DNA from: a virus
Virus record (IMG/VR): IMGVR_UViG_3300030115_000016
Coordinates: 1-37,522 of that record
Length of the DNA stretch: 37,522 bases
Strand: one strand, 5' to 3'
Shown piece after piece: positions 5,204-13,234 of this stretch. The notes under the pieces are model-generated. The model was not told the DNA's origin and did not search any database. It saw only the letters and a list, made by a program, of their open reading frames with translations. The translations under genes and the position numbers were made by a program. Position 1 is the stretch's first letter. The number at the start of each line of letters is the position of its first letter.

Positions 5204-7387
5204 TTACAAGTTATTAATTGCCTGAGCCATAATGTGAATCGAGCTAACCGCCGCGCTTGATTGAGCCGTCCAAGTCGTGTTGGCCGTGACCTGGGCAAGT
5301 GGCACCGGCAGATTAATTACCGCGCCCCCGTTTGCAGCAATATCCACGATGAGTTTAATCGTTCCCGCAGTGCCCGAGCGAATCGTGATAGTCGTGGCCG
5401 TTGCACTTGAATTGGTAATGACGAGCTGACAAAGGTCAAGGAAGGTGCCCACAACCCCCGCAAGCAGGGTTGTTTCTGCCGTTGAAGCGGTAAGCGTAAT
5501 ATTCCCATCCACTTTCAAAAGACGCGGGGCAAGGGTCACGACTTCACGCCCGAGGCTATCAAAAAACGTGTTCACACGTGCAAGCGATGCAACGGAAGTT
5601 GGTAGCACGTTTGTTTGTGCGATCCCGCCCACTTTGACCGGGTTTCCTGAATCGGCTGTACCGCTTGGAATATTTCCGATTGTATGAAAATCATTGTCAG
5701 ACGCTTGCGTAATCGAAAGAGAATTAGAGGCAAGCCTGATCCCTTGAGCAAACGCAGCCCCGCCCACCTGGGCTAGATTCTCATTCCAAGGCGTCGCATT
5801 TGCCGTACCTTGATTGGATGTTACCGTTCCAGAAACGGGTACGGTTCCTGAGATAGCAACCGTTCCAGATACTGGCACCGCACCTTGATCGGATGCGATA
5901 ACTACAGGCATCGAGCTTACGGAAAGCTTGCTTCCAAGCGTAACCGCAGTCCCGCCGAATTGAGCAATGTTCGCATTCCAAGGCGTCGCATTTGCCGTAC
6001 CTTGATTGGCGGTAACTGTACCAGAAACGGGTACGGTTCCCGAAATGGCAACTGTTCCAGATACTGGCACCGCACCTTGATCGGATGCGATAACTACAGG
6101 GATAGATCCGGCCATGAGTTTTTGACCCAAAAGCTCAAGCCCGGCTTGAGTTCTTAAGCTTACATGAAGTCCACGATTGGCCGTGAGTCTAACCGTCCCC
6201 TCGGTGCCCGTTGCAAGGGCCGCAGCCGCGTCGTTGAAAACACCGCCTGTCGGGACAAGTGCGGTAACTCCCGCAGCCCAGGTCGCGCCATCTGCCGCTG
6301 AGAAACCTGCACCGCCACCCGAGACGATAGCGACGTTTAATCCGCCCGATGTCGTGCCGATTTCAACGCCTGCTTGTGTTCGTAAGTTCGAATGAATCGC
6401 TCGGTTAGGGGTAAGCCTGACCGTCCCCTCGGTGCCCGTTGCAAGGGCCGCAGCCGCGTCGTTGAAAACACCGCCTGTCGGGACAAGTGCGGTAACTCCC
6501 GCAGCCCAGGCCGCGCCATCTGCCGCTGAGAAGCCCGCGCCACCACCCGAGACAATGGCGACATTAATCCCGCCCGAAGTAGTACCGATTTCAACGCCCG
6601 CGGCGGTTCTTAAGTTTGCGTGCAAAGCACGATTGGCCGTGAGTCTCACGGTTCCCTCGGTGCCGGAGGTCAGAGCCGCAGCCGCATCATTAAAAACCCC
6701 GCCCGTAGGGGCCAGGGCCGTAACGCCCGCCGTCCATGTCGTGCCGTCTGCAACGGAAAGGCCCGCGCCACCACCCGAGACAAACACGGGATTGCCTACG
6801 GTACCGAGCTCGACGCCCGCCACGTTTCTTAAGTTCACCTGCAAAGCTCGGTTTGCCGTAAGCCTAACCGTGCCCTGTTGGCCCGCGGTCAAAGCCGTTG
6901 CGGCATCATTGAAAACCCCGCCTGTCGGCGTGAAAGTGGAAGCTCCCGCAGTCCATGCCGCCGCGTCAGTAATGGAAAGGCCACCCGATCCGCCGCTTGA
7001 GGTAAAAACAGGATTTCCTACGGTACCAAATTCAACGCCTGCGGCATTTCTTAAATTGACTTGCAAAGCTCGGTTTGCCGTAAGCCTAACCGTGCCCTGT
7101 TGGCCCGTTGTGAGCGCCTGGGCTGTATCGTTAAATGCGCCCCCAGTAGGGGTAAACGTGGAAACGCCCGCAGCCCAAACGGCCTCGTCAATAATGGAAA
7201 GGCCACCCGATCCGCCGCTTGAGGTAAAAACGGGATTTCCTGCCGTACCGAATTCTACGCCCGCCTGATTTCTCAGGTTTACATGAAGCGCACGATTCGG
7301 CGTGATCCTGACTTCACCCGGAGTCATCGGGATGGTGAGTATAGCAAGAGTCGTATCGTTAAAAATTCCGCGTATTGAAAGGCCCAT
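5204..7387 (-). CDS. Modular repetitive tail fibre protein (727 aa)
   Basis: The N-terminal ~400 residues are six tandem modules of about 70-77 aa. Each contains a FNDxxxxL...GxxGTVRLTxNRALxxNLR core, ending ...GVEFGT..NPVF or GGINVAIV, and a Gly-rich linker. The next ~150 residues hold a second repeat, VPVSGTVAISGTVPVSGTVT with QGTANATPWN, present twice. The C-terminal ~180 residues are a beta-rich unique domain (TLLAGVVGTFLDLCQLVITN and following). It has no enzyme motifs. It is probably a long trimeric fibre or whisker whose length is set by module number. The ribosome site AGAGGTAATT precedes the ATG. Neighbouring module copies are nearly identical at DNA level, so copy number may vary. 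Confidence 0.75.
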   Translation of the reverse strand: MGLSIRGIFNDTTLAILTIPMTPGEVRITPNRALHVNLRNQAGVEFGTAGNPVFTSSGGSGGLSIIDEAVWAAGVSTFTPTGGAFNDTAQALTTGQQGTVRLTANRALQVNLRNAAGVEFGTVGNPVFTSSGGSGGLSITDAAAWTAGASTFTPTGGVFNDAATALTAGQQGTVRLTANRALQVNLRNVAGVELGTVGNPVFVSGGGAGLSVADGTTWTAGVTALAPTGGVFNDAAAALTSGTEGTVRLTANRALHANLRTAAGVEIGTTSGGINVAIVSGGGAGFSAADGAAWAAGVTALVPTGGVFNDAAAALATGTEGTVRLTPNRAIHSNLRTQAGVEIGTTSGGLNVAIVSGGGAGFSAADGATWAAGVTALVPTGGVFNDAAAALATGTEGTVRLTANRGLHVSLRTQAGLELLGQKLMAGSIPVVIASDQGAVPVSGTVAISGTVPVSGTVTANQGTANATPWNANIAQFGGTAVTLGSKLSVSSMPVVIASDQGAVPVSGTVAISGTVPVSGTVTSNQGTANATPWNENLAQVGGAAFAQGIRLASNSLSITQASDNDFHTIGNIPSGTADSGNPVKVGGIAQTNVLPTSVASLARVNTFFDSLGREVVTLAPRLLKVDGNITLTASTAETTLLAGVVGTFLDLCQLVITNSSATATTITIRSGTAGTIKLIVDIAANGGAVINLPVPLAQVTANTTWTAQSSAAVSSIHIMAQAINNL
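5780..7330 (-). repeat. In-frame DNA repeats of the fibre gene
   Basis: About 230-bp units recur through 6140-7330. The copies at about 6197-6300 and 6428-6531 are almost identical. A shorter ~190-bp unit (GGCGTCGCATTTGCCGTACC and following) occurs at about 5787 and 5979. All are in frame and correspond to the protein modules. Confidence 0.85.
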
Positions 7388-7389
7388 AA

Positions 7390-9954
7390 TTACCTCTGCA
7401 TCCTTCTTTGTTCAGCGTCTTGATTAGGCGTCTGAGAAAGATTGTTTGATTTTCCGAGCTTATTCATCCCGCTTTGATTTCTTTTTGGCGTTCCCTGGGG
7501 AGGCATTTGCGGTGCAGGAGGTCGCATCATCTGCATTGCCTGCGGGGTCATGGTCGAGTCAAGGGCTTGGCCCATGAAGACGGAAAGCCCGAGCCTTGTC
7601 TGGTAAGGAATGGGTTTTCCGTGGGCAATTTGAGTCGTCATTTCGGCCATGACTTTGCCTTGTGTTCTTTGAAGCCAGCCGGGATAAATGGCGCTCAAGG
7701 TTTTCATGTCCTGAGAGTTAAGACGGCCCGAGCGCATATAATCCATTGCCTTGAGCGGTTGCTGGGCCAATCCCACGGCGCGGTCATAAGTGGCCTGTTG
7801 GGTCGAATTTACTTTTTTATCGCTATCGAGCGGCGAAGTTTTGTCAGTATTGGGCTTGAGCGTCTGAAGATACTGCACGGCCCTGGCCGCAGTTGCCGAC
7901 ATGGCCGCATGATGATCGGGCAAGTAATGCCCCACGTCGCCACCGACTTCGAGCAGCTTCTTGGGATCTTTTTGAACCTCATCAAGCCTAGACTTTAATG
8001 TTTCAATTTTGAATTTCGACGAGAGGTCCGCTTCTTGGCTGCCGAGTTTCCCCGCTTCAAAGACTTTTTTGACCGCCGTATTAAGGCGGCTTTCGCCCTT
8101 CGCCGCTGCGATGCCCATATCAATGGCCGCTTTAAAGCCCCGCGAATTGGATGCTTTTTCAAGTAGCGGTTTAATGATTCCGGGTAAAACCTTTTCAAAA
8201 ACAGGACCAACAATACCAGCCCCGACCGCAGCTCCGATGCCAGGCGCTCCGACAAGTGACCCAAGAGCTCCGCCACCCGCTCCGCCCATTGCTTTACCTG
8301 CAAGATTTGCGGCTGCTTTATTTCTGAGCGTTTCATAGACTTTCGCGCCATACGTTTTTTCATTCAATGTGTCCCTCAAAAGATTTTGCGGCGAATTTTG
8401 AATCGGGCTTTCAAGACCTAAATCGACGTGCATTTCATGAATTTTCTGGCCGTATTTATCGGCTGCATCCAGAAAGTTTTTCATCATGCTTTGCTTGAGC
8501 TCGGCAGTGGGCTTGCCGAGTTGATTCATGTATGTGTTGACCTTGCCTGCATCCACTTCTGGAACGCGCCCGAGCTGACTTGTGAATTTTTTAGAGAAGT
8601 CATCGAGTGCAGGTTTAAACTCAGAAAAAGCTTTATTGAGGTCCGACTGCACCTTACCGGCTTGGCCCCAGACTTTCGTATCTTCGAGCGAGGTTCTGAC
8701 TTCAAAAGCCAAGCCCTTGGCCTCATCTCGGAATTCACGCTCCGCGAGAGGAACAAAATTTTTATTGTACTTGCCCCACTCTTGGAGCTGTTTTTTCATC
8801 TCATTGGAGGCGTCAAACACTTCGCCCGAAGTAACACCGGGTTTTGTGACTGCGCCTTGCCATTTGTTGAGAGACTTCTCAAACCGAGAAGCCAGCGGAT
8901 CTTCAGCTTCCCGTAAGCTTTGAAGGCTTTTAGTAAACTTATCTGATAACCCTTGCGTTTGCTCCGAAATCAAATCACTCATTTCGGGCAAATATTTTGA
9001 AATTGCTTGGGCTTTAATTCCGCTTGAACCGAAAACTTTATCGGCCCCTTCGGTGATGTTTTTAAAACGAGCAGAAAGCTGCTCAGTCACTCCCGCGGCC
9101 AGGTCAGGATGGGCAAGGTCGGCTTTAAAAGCTCCCTTGATGTCTTCAATGGTTTGACCGGCTTTTTGACCAAACTTTGAATTCCAAAGAGGACTAACGG
9201 CTCCAAAGACGCCACCTAAAGCCCCACCGACTTCTCCGCCCAGGAGGGCAGCCGCTCCGATATGGCTTGCGGCAGTTTCCCAATGTTGGTCGGGGTCACT
9301 CATCGCAAGCTTTGAAACCTCGTCACCGGCCTCCATAAGCGCGGTTTCAGCGGCTCCACTGACTAAGCCTTTCACGGCCCCGATGCCAGTGCGTGCGGCA
9401 AATCCCCCGATACCAGACGCAGCCGACGCGGCTTCTGAGGCCCCAGCCAAGCCCGGCACAAGCCCAGTTGCAAACTTTCCAGCCTTACCTAAAAGATTCG
9501 CTTCCCCTGCCCCGTAGAGCATAGAAAGCCCCAGGCCGCCCATTTCACCGAGAGCGTGAATGCCAGGATTCACATCTGCTCTGCCCTGAATGTCTTCAGG
9601 CGTGGTTCCGTATTTTTCTCCCATGAGGGCGCTGATTCCAGCTCCCGCAGCACGTTCGATTGCCGTTGAGACTCCGAAGCTTTGTGAAACGCCTGCACCT
9701 TCAAGTGCGGTCATTGCTTGCTGACTGGTTGAGCTATATTTTGCATACCTCATCATGTCATGAAGCTCGGCAGGCTCAGGCTGCGTGTATCCTTGCTGCA
9801 TCAGCCCCGGAGCGTCTGAGATATGCGCTGACGTGAGGTTGCCCTGGGCATCTTTAAGCGGAACGTGATGAGTCCCCGCTTGGAGCGCCTGGCCTGCTTG
9901 GTCGTCGGGAAGGTTCTCTGCAATCCCTGATTCGGCGTTGACGATAACCGCCAT
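7390..9954 (-). CDS. Large DNA-ejection (internal virion) protein candidate (854 aa)
   Basis: It has an N-terminal soluble region, then alternating glycine/alanine-rich hydrophobic stretches: residues about 125-250 (GLGLSMLYGAGEANLLG, AAALLGGEVGGALGGVFG) and about 560-600 (GGAGGGALGSLVGAPGIGAA). Long charged helices lie between them, and the tail is Pro/Gln/Met-rich. Large size, glycine-zipper segments and a place after the nozzle protein match podoviral ejection proteins that leave the capsid to build a channel across the envelope. No peptidoglycan hydrolase motif is visible. The start is coupled to the upstream stop (TAATG). Confidence 0.65.
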   Translation of the reverse strand: MAVIVNAESGIAENLPDDQAGQALQAGTHHVPLKDAQGNLTSAHISDAPGLMQQGYTQPEPAELHDMMRYAKYSSTSQQAMTALEGAGVSQSFGVSTAIERAAGAGISALMGEKYGTTPEDIQGRADVNPGIHALGEMGGLGLSMLYGAGEANLLGKAGKFATGLVPGLAGASEAASAASGIGGFAARTGIGAVKGLVSGAAETALMEAGDEVSKLAMSDPDQHWETAASHIGAAALLGGEVGGALGGVFGAVSPLWNSKFGQKAGQTIEDIKGAFKADLAHPDLAAGVTEQLSARFKNITEGADKVFGSSGIKAQAISKYLPEMSDLISEQTQGLSDKFTKSLQSLREAEDPLASRFEKSLNKWQGAVTKPGVTSGEVFDASNEMKKQLQEWGKYNKNFVPLAEREFRDEAKGLAFEVRTSLEDTKVWGQAGKVQSDLNKAFSEFKPALDDFSKKFTSQLGRVPEVDAGKVNTYMNQLGKPTAELKQSMMKNFLDAADKYGQKIHEMHVDLGLESPIQNSPQNLLRDTLNEKTYGAKVYETLRNKAAANLAGKAMGGAGGGALGSLVGAPGIGAAVGAGIVGPVFEKVLPGIIKPLLEKASNSRGFKAAIDMGIAAAKGESRLNTAVKKVFEAGKLGSQEADLSSKFKIETLKSRLDEVQKDPKKLLEVGGDVGHYLPDHHAAMSATAARAVQYLQTLKPNTDKTSPLDSDKKVNSTQQATYDRAVGLAQQPLKAMDYMRSGRLNSQDMKTLSAIYPGWLQRTQGKVMAEMTTQIAHGKPIPYQTRLGLSVFMGQALDSTMTPQAMQMMRPPAPQMPPQGTPKRNQSGMNKLGKSNNLSQTPNQDAEQRRMQR

Positions 9955-11498
9955 TAACCACTCCTTTTAGGCATGGTCTGGACCTGGCCGGTTCTGGCCT
10001 GGGTCGGGAGCCCGTAGGATTTCCTGAGATTGTTGACGGTTGCGCCGTTTGAATCTTCAAGCGCCTTGTATTTCGGATCAGTACGGAAGCTTGAGAAAAA
10101 CTTGGTCGGATCTTGATCGACAATCCCAGAAACGAAATGCGCTTCGGCTTCGCGGAAGACGCCCTGGCCGTTGGCCCTGCGGTAAGCATCTTGCACTTGG
10201 CTGGCAAGGGCTTTTCCGTAATTAACCGTATGCGGGTCAATACTTCCCGAGTGTTGCTGTGCATAGTTTCTGAGTTCCTGCACTTTGGATTGAAGATCGG
10301 CACGGCCTACAAGCTCCTCTCTGATCTTGTCAGGCACTTTAACCGACGCCATCCCCACGCCTGGGATATAACGCTCTTCCATTTCTTTGGCCCTGGCCGG
10401 GTCAACCATCCTCATCATCTGAAGTTGTTGATCCGTACCACCCTGCCCCATCCCTGCGGTCAGTGCATTTCTGCGAGCCATTTGGTCAATAATCGGGATA
10501 ATTTGCTGTTGAAGTGCCCCAGCCTGTTGCATGGCAATGTATTTGGCTGAGTCAGTCTTCGCCTGGGCTCCCGCTTGTTGAAATTTTGCCGCGTTAATTC
10601 CGAGTAGGTTCACGCGGGTCATGTCGGTCGCATCCTTCATGTTGCCCATCATCTGCATGTTGGCTTTGAGCAAAGTATCTTTGTTATTGAAATTGGCTTG
10701 CTGGGCGGCAATATCGCGGTCGGTTTGCTTGTTGATAAAATCCATCACGGGGTTGCTTTGCCCAAGTAATCCGCCACCGATTCCGCCTAAAACTAGGCCG
10801 ATCCCGGTTCTTACTTTTTTACCTGCATCCATATTTTCCAAATAATGATTGGGTTGAATATGGCCGTTTTCATGATCTGACATGACTTGATCGTGATATT
10901 TTTGATAGGCACTGACGTTGCCTTGGTACGTTTGATTTATTTTGGTGAGAGAATCAGCCGTATCCCCTGCCGTCTTCGCTTCGCTTCTCCCTTGGGTTTC
11001 AGCCGCACGAGCTTGGCCTTGAAGACCCGCCACCTGGGCGCCAGCCGCGTTTCTCATGCCCTGAATATCTTCGGGAGGAAGCTGCATCGGTGGAGGCGCG
11101 GGCTGCGCCTTCGGAATATTAAAATTAGTTTCTTGAGCTTTTGCTGGGTCGTGCGAGCTCATTTCTTGAGTGGGGGCTTGTCCCTGGTTTGGGTCATTCA
11201 AAGAGCCTGTGGGCATTGAAGCGTCATCGGCCATCGTGACCGGCGACGGGTCATTCATTGCAACCGTTCGACCGCGGGTGTGCGGATCATTCAAGGGCTC
11301 AATGTCCAATTGGCTATCGGCATTTTCTGGAATGTCGATCCCTTGGGAGGCGTGTACGGGTAGTTTCTTGAGCTCGGCGTGCGCTTTCGGAGAAAGCAGT
11401 GCTTTGGCGATGACGATATGATGCCCTTCCGGGTGCTGCATGACCGCGGTATGTTCGTCTTCTTTTACTTTTTTAAACTGACTGAGGTCGAATTTCAT
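9954..11498 (-). CDS. Second DNA-ejection protein candidate (514 aa)
   Basis: The ATG overlaps the upstream stop (ATGA). It has an N-terminal basic/acidic domain (MKFDLSQFKKVKEDEHTAVM), then a Pro/Gln-rich linker around residues 130-165. Next come a helical region, a short Gly-rich hydrophobic patch at about 230-250 (IGLVLGGIGGGLLG), then long Gln/Met-rich helices to the end. Composition and its position between two other repetitive internal proteins suggest a virion core/ejection component. No enzyme motif is recognised. Confidence 0.6.
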   Translation of the reverse strand: MKFDLSQFKKVKEDEHTAVMQHPEGHHIVIAKALLSPKAHAELKKLPVHASQGIDIPENADSQLDIEPLNDPHTRGRTVAMNDPSPVTMADDASMPTGSLNDPNQGQAPTQEMSSHDPAKAQETNFNIPKAQPAPPPMQLPPEDIQGMRNAAGAQVAGLQGQARAAETQGRSEAKTAGDTADSLTKINQTYQGNVSAYQKYHDQVMSDHENGHIQPNHYLENMDAGKKVRTGIGLVLGGIGGGLLGQSNPVMDFINKQTDRDIAAQQANFNNKDTLLKANMQMMGNMKDATDMTRVNLLGINAAKFQQAGAQAKTDSAKYIAMQQAGALQQQIIPIIDQMARRNALTAGMGQGGTDQQLQMMRMVDPARAKEMEERYIPGVGMASVKVPDKIREELVGRADLQSKVQELRNYAQQHSGSIDPHTVNYGKALASQVQDAYRRANGQGVFREAEAHFVSGIVDQDPTKFFSSFRTDPKYKALEDSNGATVNNLRKSYGLPTQARTGQVQTMPKRSG

Positions 11499-12823
11499 AC
11501 TCGTTTCCTCATGTTTTCTTTTGCCATAATTGCTTGAACAAATTTCGCCGACGCGTTTACCGGGTCGCTCCCGTGGAGAACGGAACGCGGTATGACGATT
11601 TCACCGGGCGAGAGCTTGGCCGCAACCGTATCGTTTTTTAGGGAATCGCCTTTGACCTGGGCCTGGCCGCCGACTTTCCCGCCTGGGCTAAATTTTTTGA
11701 CTGGGCCGCCTTTGTTTGCAGCCATCAGCATAGGGAGCATGGAGGTCATACCGCCGCCTCCTTCGCCACCACCGCCGCCCTTCATAGCTTCGGCTGCTTT
11801 GCCTCCAAAAAGGTCTTTTGCACCTTTCTGAAGAGCCGATGCGCCTGAGTCATCACCGCCGCCCGAGCTCGCGCCCTGGGCAGATCCGCCCATTGCTGGG
11901 CCTTGGTTTGAGGGCTGGCTTTCACCGGAAAGAAATTTTCCTGCAAACGATTGCGGGCCGCTACCGCCGCCTGAACCTAAATCTGTATTGACGCCCAGGT
12001 TGAAGGAAGACGAATCGACTGACCCACCCACGTCATAGCCGGGCACTTCGCCCCCATGAGCCAAGCCCAGGAGAGAGCCCACGCCGCTCATGACGCCGCC
12101 CAAGATCCCTTGCTGCCCCTTGGTGTTGGTGTTGGCGATTGCTGAGTTAGCTGAGTTGATATTGGACTGCATATTGACGTTGGCATTGTTGGCCTGCGCT
12201 TGCGCGTTCAAGAAAGCTTGTTGTTGTTGTTGACCCAAGCCCTGATAGTTCTGAGCCATCTGATTATAATTTTGTAAGGCTCCTGATTGCTGCCCGACTG
12301 CTTGCCCTGAGAGCTGCCCTAACTGCGATTGCGCGGCAAGCTGTTGCTGGGCGCCCAGGGTGGCGGCCTGGCCGACTGACTGTTGCTGAGTATTTGCGCC
12401 CTGCTGGGCCGCTTGACGCCCGATCATGCCGACGTTTTGACTCGCTCCGCGCTGCGATCCCATCATGGCGGATTGGTTCTGCACATTTTGACCGGTATTT
12501 TGCGCAAGCATGGCTTGAGCTGGGTTTGGACCTTTACCTTGAGCTTGTTGGCCTAATTGGGACATTAAGCCCTGTTGGGCCGCCATGCCTTGCTGACCGC
12601 CCGCGCCCGCGGCGTTCGCAAACGACTGTTGTTGATCGAGGCCGCCTTGGCTGCGCCCCATTGATTGATTAATGATCCCTTGCTGGCCGTTCATGGTATC
12701 GTTTCCGACCCAATTTTCGGTCTTGGCAGTCATGGGAGCATTGCCAGCCGTTCCGTAACCGGCCCCGGCAGCTTGGTATCCCGCACCCTTTTGGCTCGAA
12801 AACATGTCGCCGATAAAACCCAT
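11495..12823 (-). CDS. Gln/Gly-rich internal virion protein, ejection candidate (442 aa)
   Basis: Residues 1-230 are extremely Gln/Ala/Asn-rich (NTQQQSVGQAATLGAQQQL), with predicted long helix. Residues 240-380 are Gly/Ser-rich, carrying AHGGEVPGYDVGG. The C-terminus has DTVAAKLSPGEIVIPRSVL, a 'D-x-V-x-A-x-L-x-P-G-E-x-V-I-P' motif that recurs at the end of phage tail and ejection proteins. The ribosome site GAGGGAAAGTC precedes the ATG. It is the first of three consecutive large internal proteins, like the three ejection proteins of P22/T7-type phages (analogy in position and number, not shown homology). Confidence 0.6.
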   Translation of the reverse strand: MGFIGDMFSSQKGAGYQAAGAGYGTAGNAPMTAKTENWVGNDTMNGQQGIINQSMGRSQGGLDQQQSFANAAGAGGQQGMAAQQGLMSQLGQQAQGKGPNPAQAMLAQNTGQNVQNQSAMMGSQRGASQNVGMIGRQAAQQGANTQQQSVGQAATLGAQQQLAAQSQLGQLSGQAVGQQSGALQNYNQMAQNYQGLGQQQQQAFLNAQAQANNANVNMQSNINSANSAIANTNTKGQQGILGGVMSGVGSLLGLAHGGEVPGYDVGGSVDSSSFNLGVNTDLGSGGGSGPQSFAGKFLSGESQPSNQGPAMGGSAQGASSGGGDDSGASALQKGAKDLFGGKAAEAMKGGGGGEGGGGMTSMLPMLMAANKGGPVKKFSPGGKVGGQAQVKGDSLKNDTVAAKLSPGEIVIPRSVLHGSDPVNASAKFVQAIMAKENMRKRV

Positions 12824-12832
12824 GACTTTCCC

Positions 12833-13234
12833 TCACAATTCGAGAGTCATCACCGTCAGAGCCTGTCGCTCAAACCCGTGGGATTTGCCTCTCTCAACAA
12901 TGGACGGATGTCTGGTAATCGCCATGACGCGGGTCATCTTAAGCCCGTGAGCTGCTTTCAAAATCGCATCGACTAGGGCCTCAAGGGCCTCGTGCCTGGC
13001 CGGGCCGCGGGCATCCGGGTCAGTCACCATGCTGTCAAAAATCCCAAGGTTCCCCTCGCAACGCCTAAGAAAAGCAGCGGCTACGGCCTTACCCTCGTCA
13101 CCGTAAACTATAAAGCCAAACTCGGGAATTTCTGACACGGGCACGGGAGTCATTCCATGCTTGAAAAGCCATGAATTGATCGTTGCAAGCTGCGTGATCT
13201 TAAACCGATTAACTAGCACTGTATTTCGCCGCAT
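12833..13234 (-). CDS. GNAT-like acetyltransferase-fold protein (133 aa)
   Basis: The pattern GFIVYGDEGKAVAAAFLRRCEGNLGIFDSMVTDP (central strands), then PARHEALEALVDAILKAAHGLKMTRVMAIT, then HPSIVERGKSHGFER follows the GNAT fold from motif D to motif B. The final G-F is the usual 'x-x-x-G-F' strand. The acetyl-CoA loop (Q/RxxGxG/A) is replaced by RGPARHEA, so catalysis is uncertain. Such proteins are often found among podovirus structural genes without known substrate. The 14-mer repeat lies inside its coding sequence at TRHPSI. The start overlaps the nozzle-like gene by 26 bases. Confidence 0.6.
   Translation of the reverse strand: MRRNTVLVNRFKITQLATINSWLFKHGMTPVPVSEIPEFGFIVYGDEGKAVAAAFLRRCEGNLGIFDSMVTDPDARGPARHEALEALVDAILKAAHGLKMTRVMAITRHPSIVERGKSHGFERQALTVMTLEL
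12901..12914 (-). repeat. 14-mer CAGACATCCGTCCA, copy in GNAT-like gene
   Basis: An exact match to the 14-mer at 18167, 22689 and 24820. Here it is coding (within TRHPSIV) and lies about 80 bases upstream of the start of the 442-aa internal protein. Confidence 0.8.

Noticed and set aside
6432-7268. Long plus-strand ORF (278 codons) within the fibre gene
   Set aside because: Antisense to the tandem fibre modules. Its repeats (SLKTPPVG, SAVTPAA) simply mirror the module DNA.
1928-7387. Diversity-generating retroelement acting on the fibre or collagen genes
   Set aside because: No reverse transcriptase motif in any frame and no template/variable repeat pair with adenine-specific differences; the fibre repeats are ordinary modules.
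12833-13234. Tail-fibre chaperone instead of GNAT-like protein
   Set aside because: The strand/helix order and HPSIVERGKSHGFER end fit the GNAT fold, and the gene sits beside internal proteins and not fibres.
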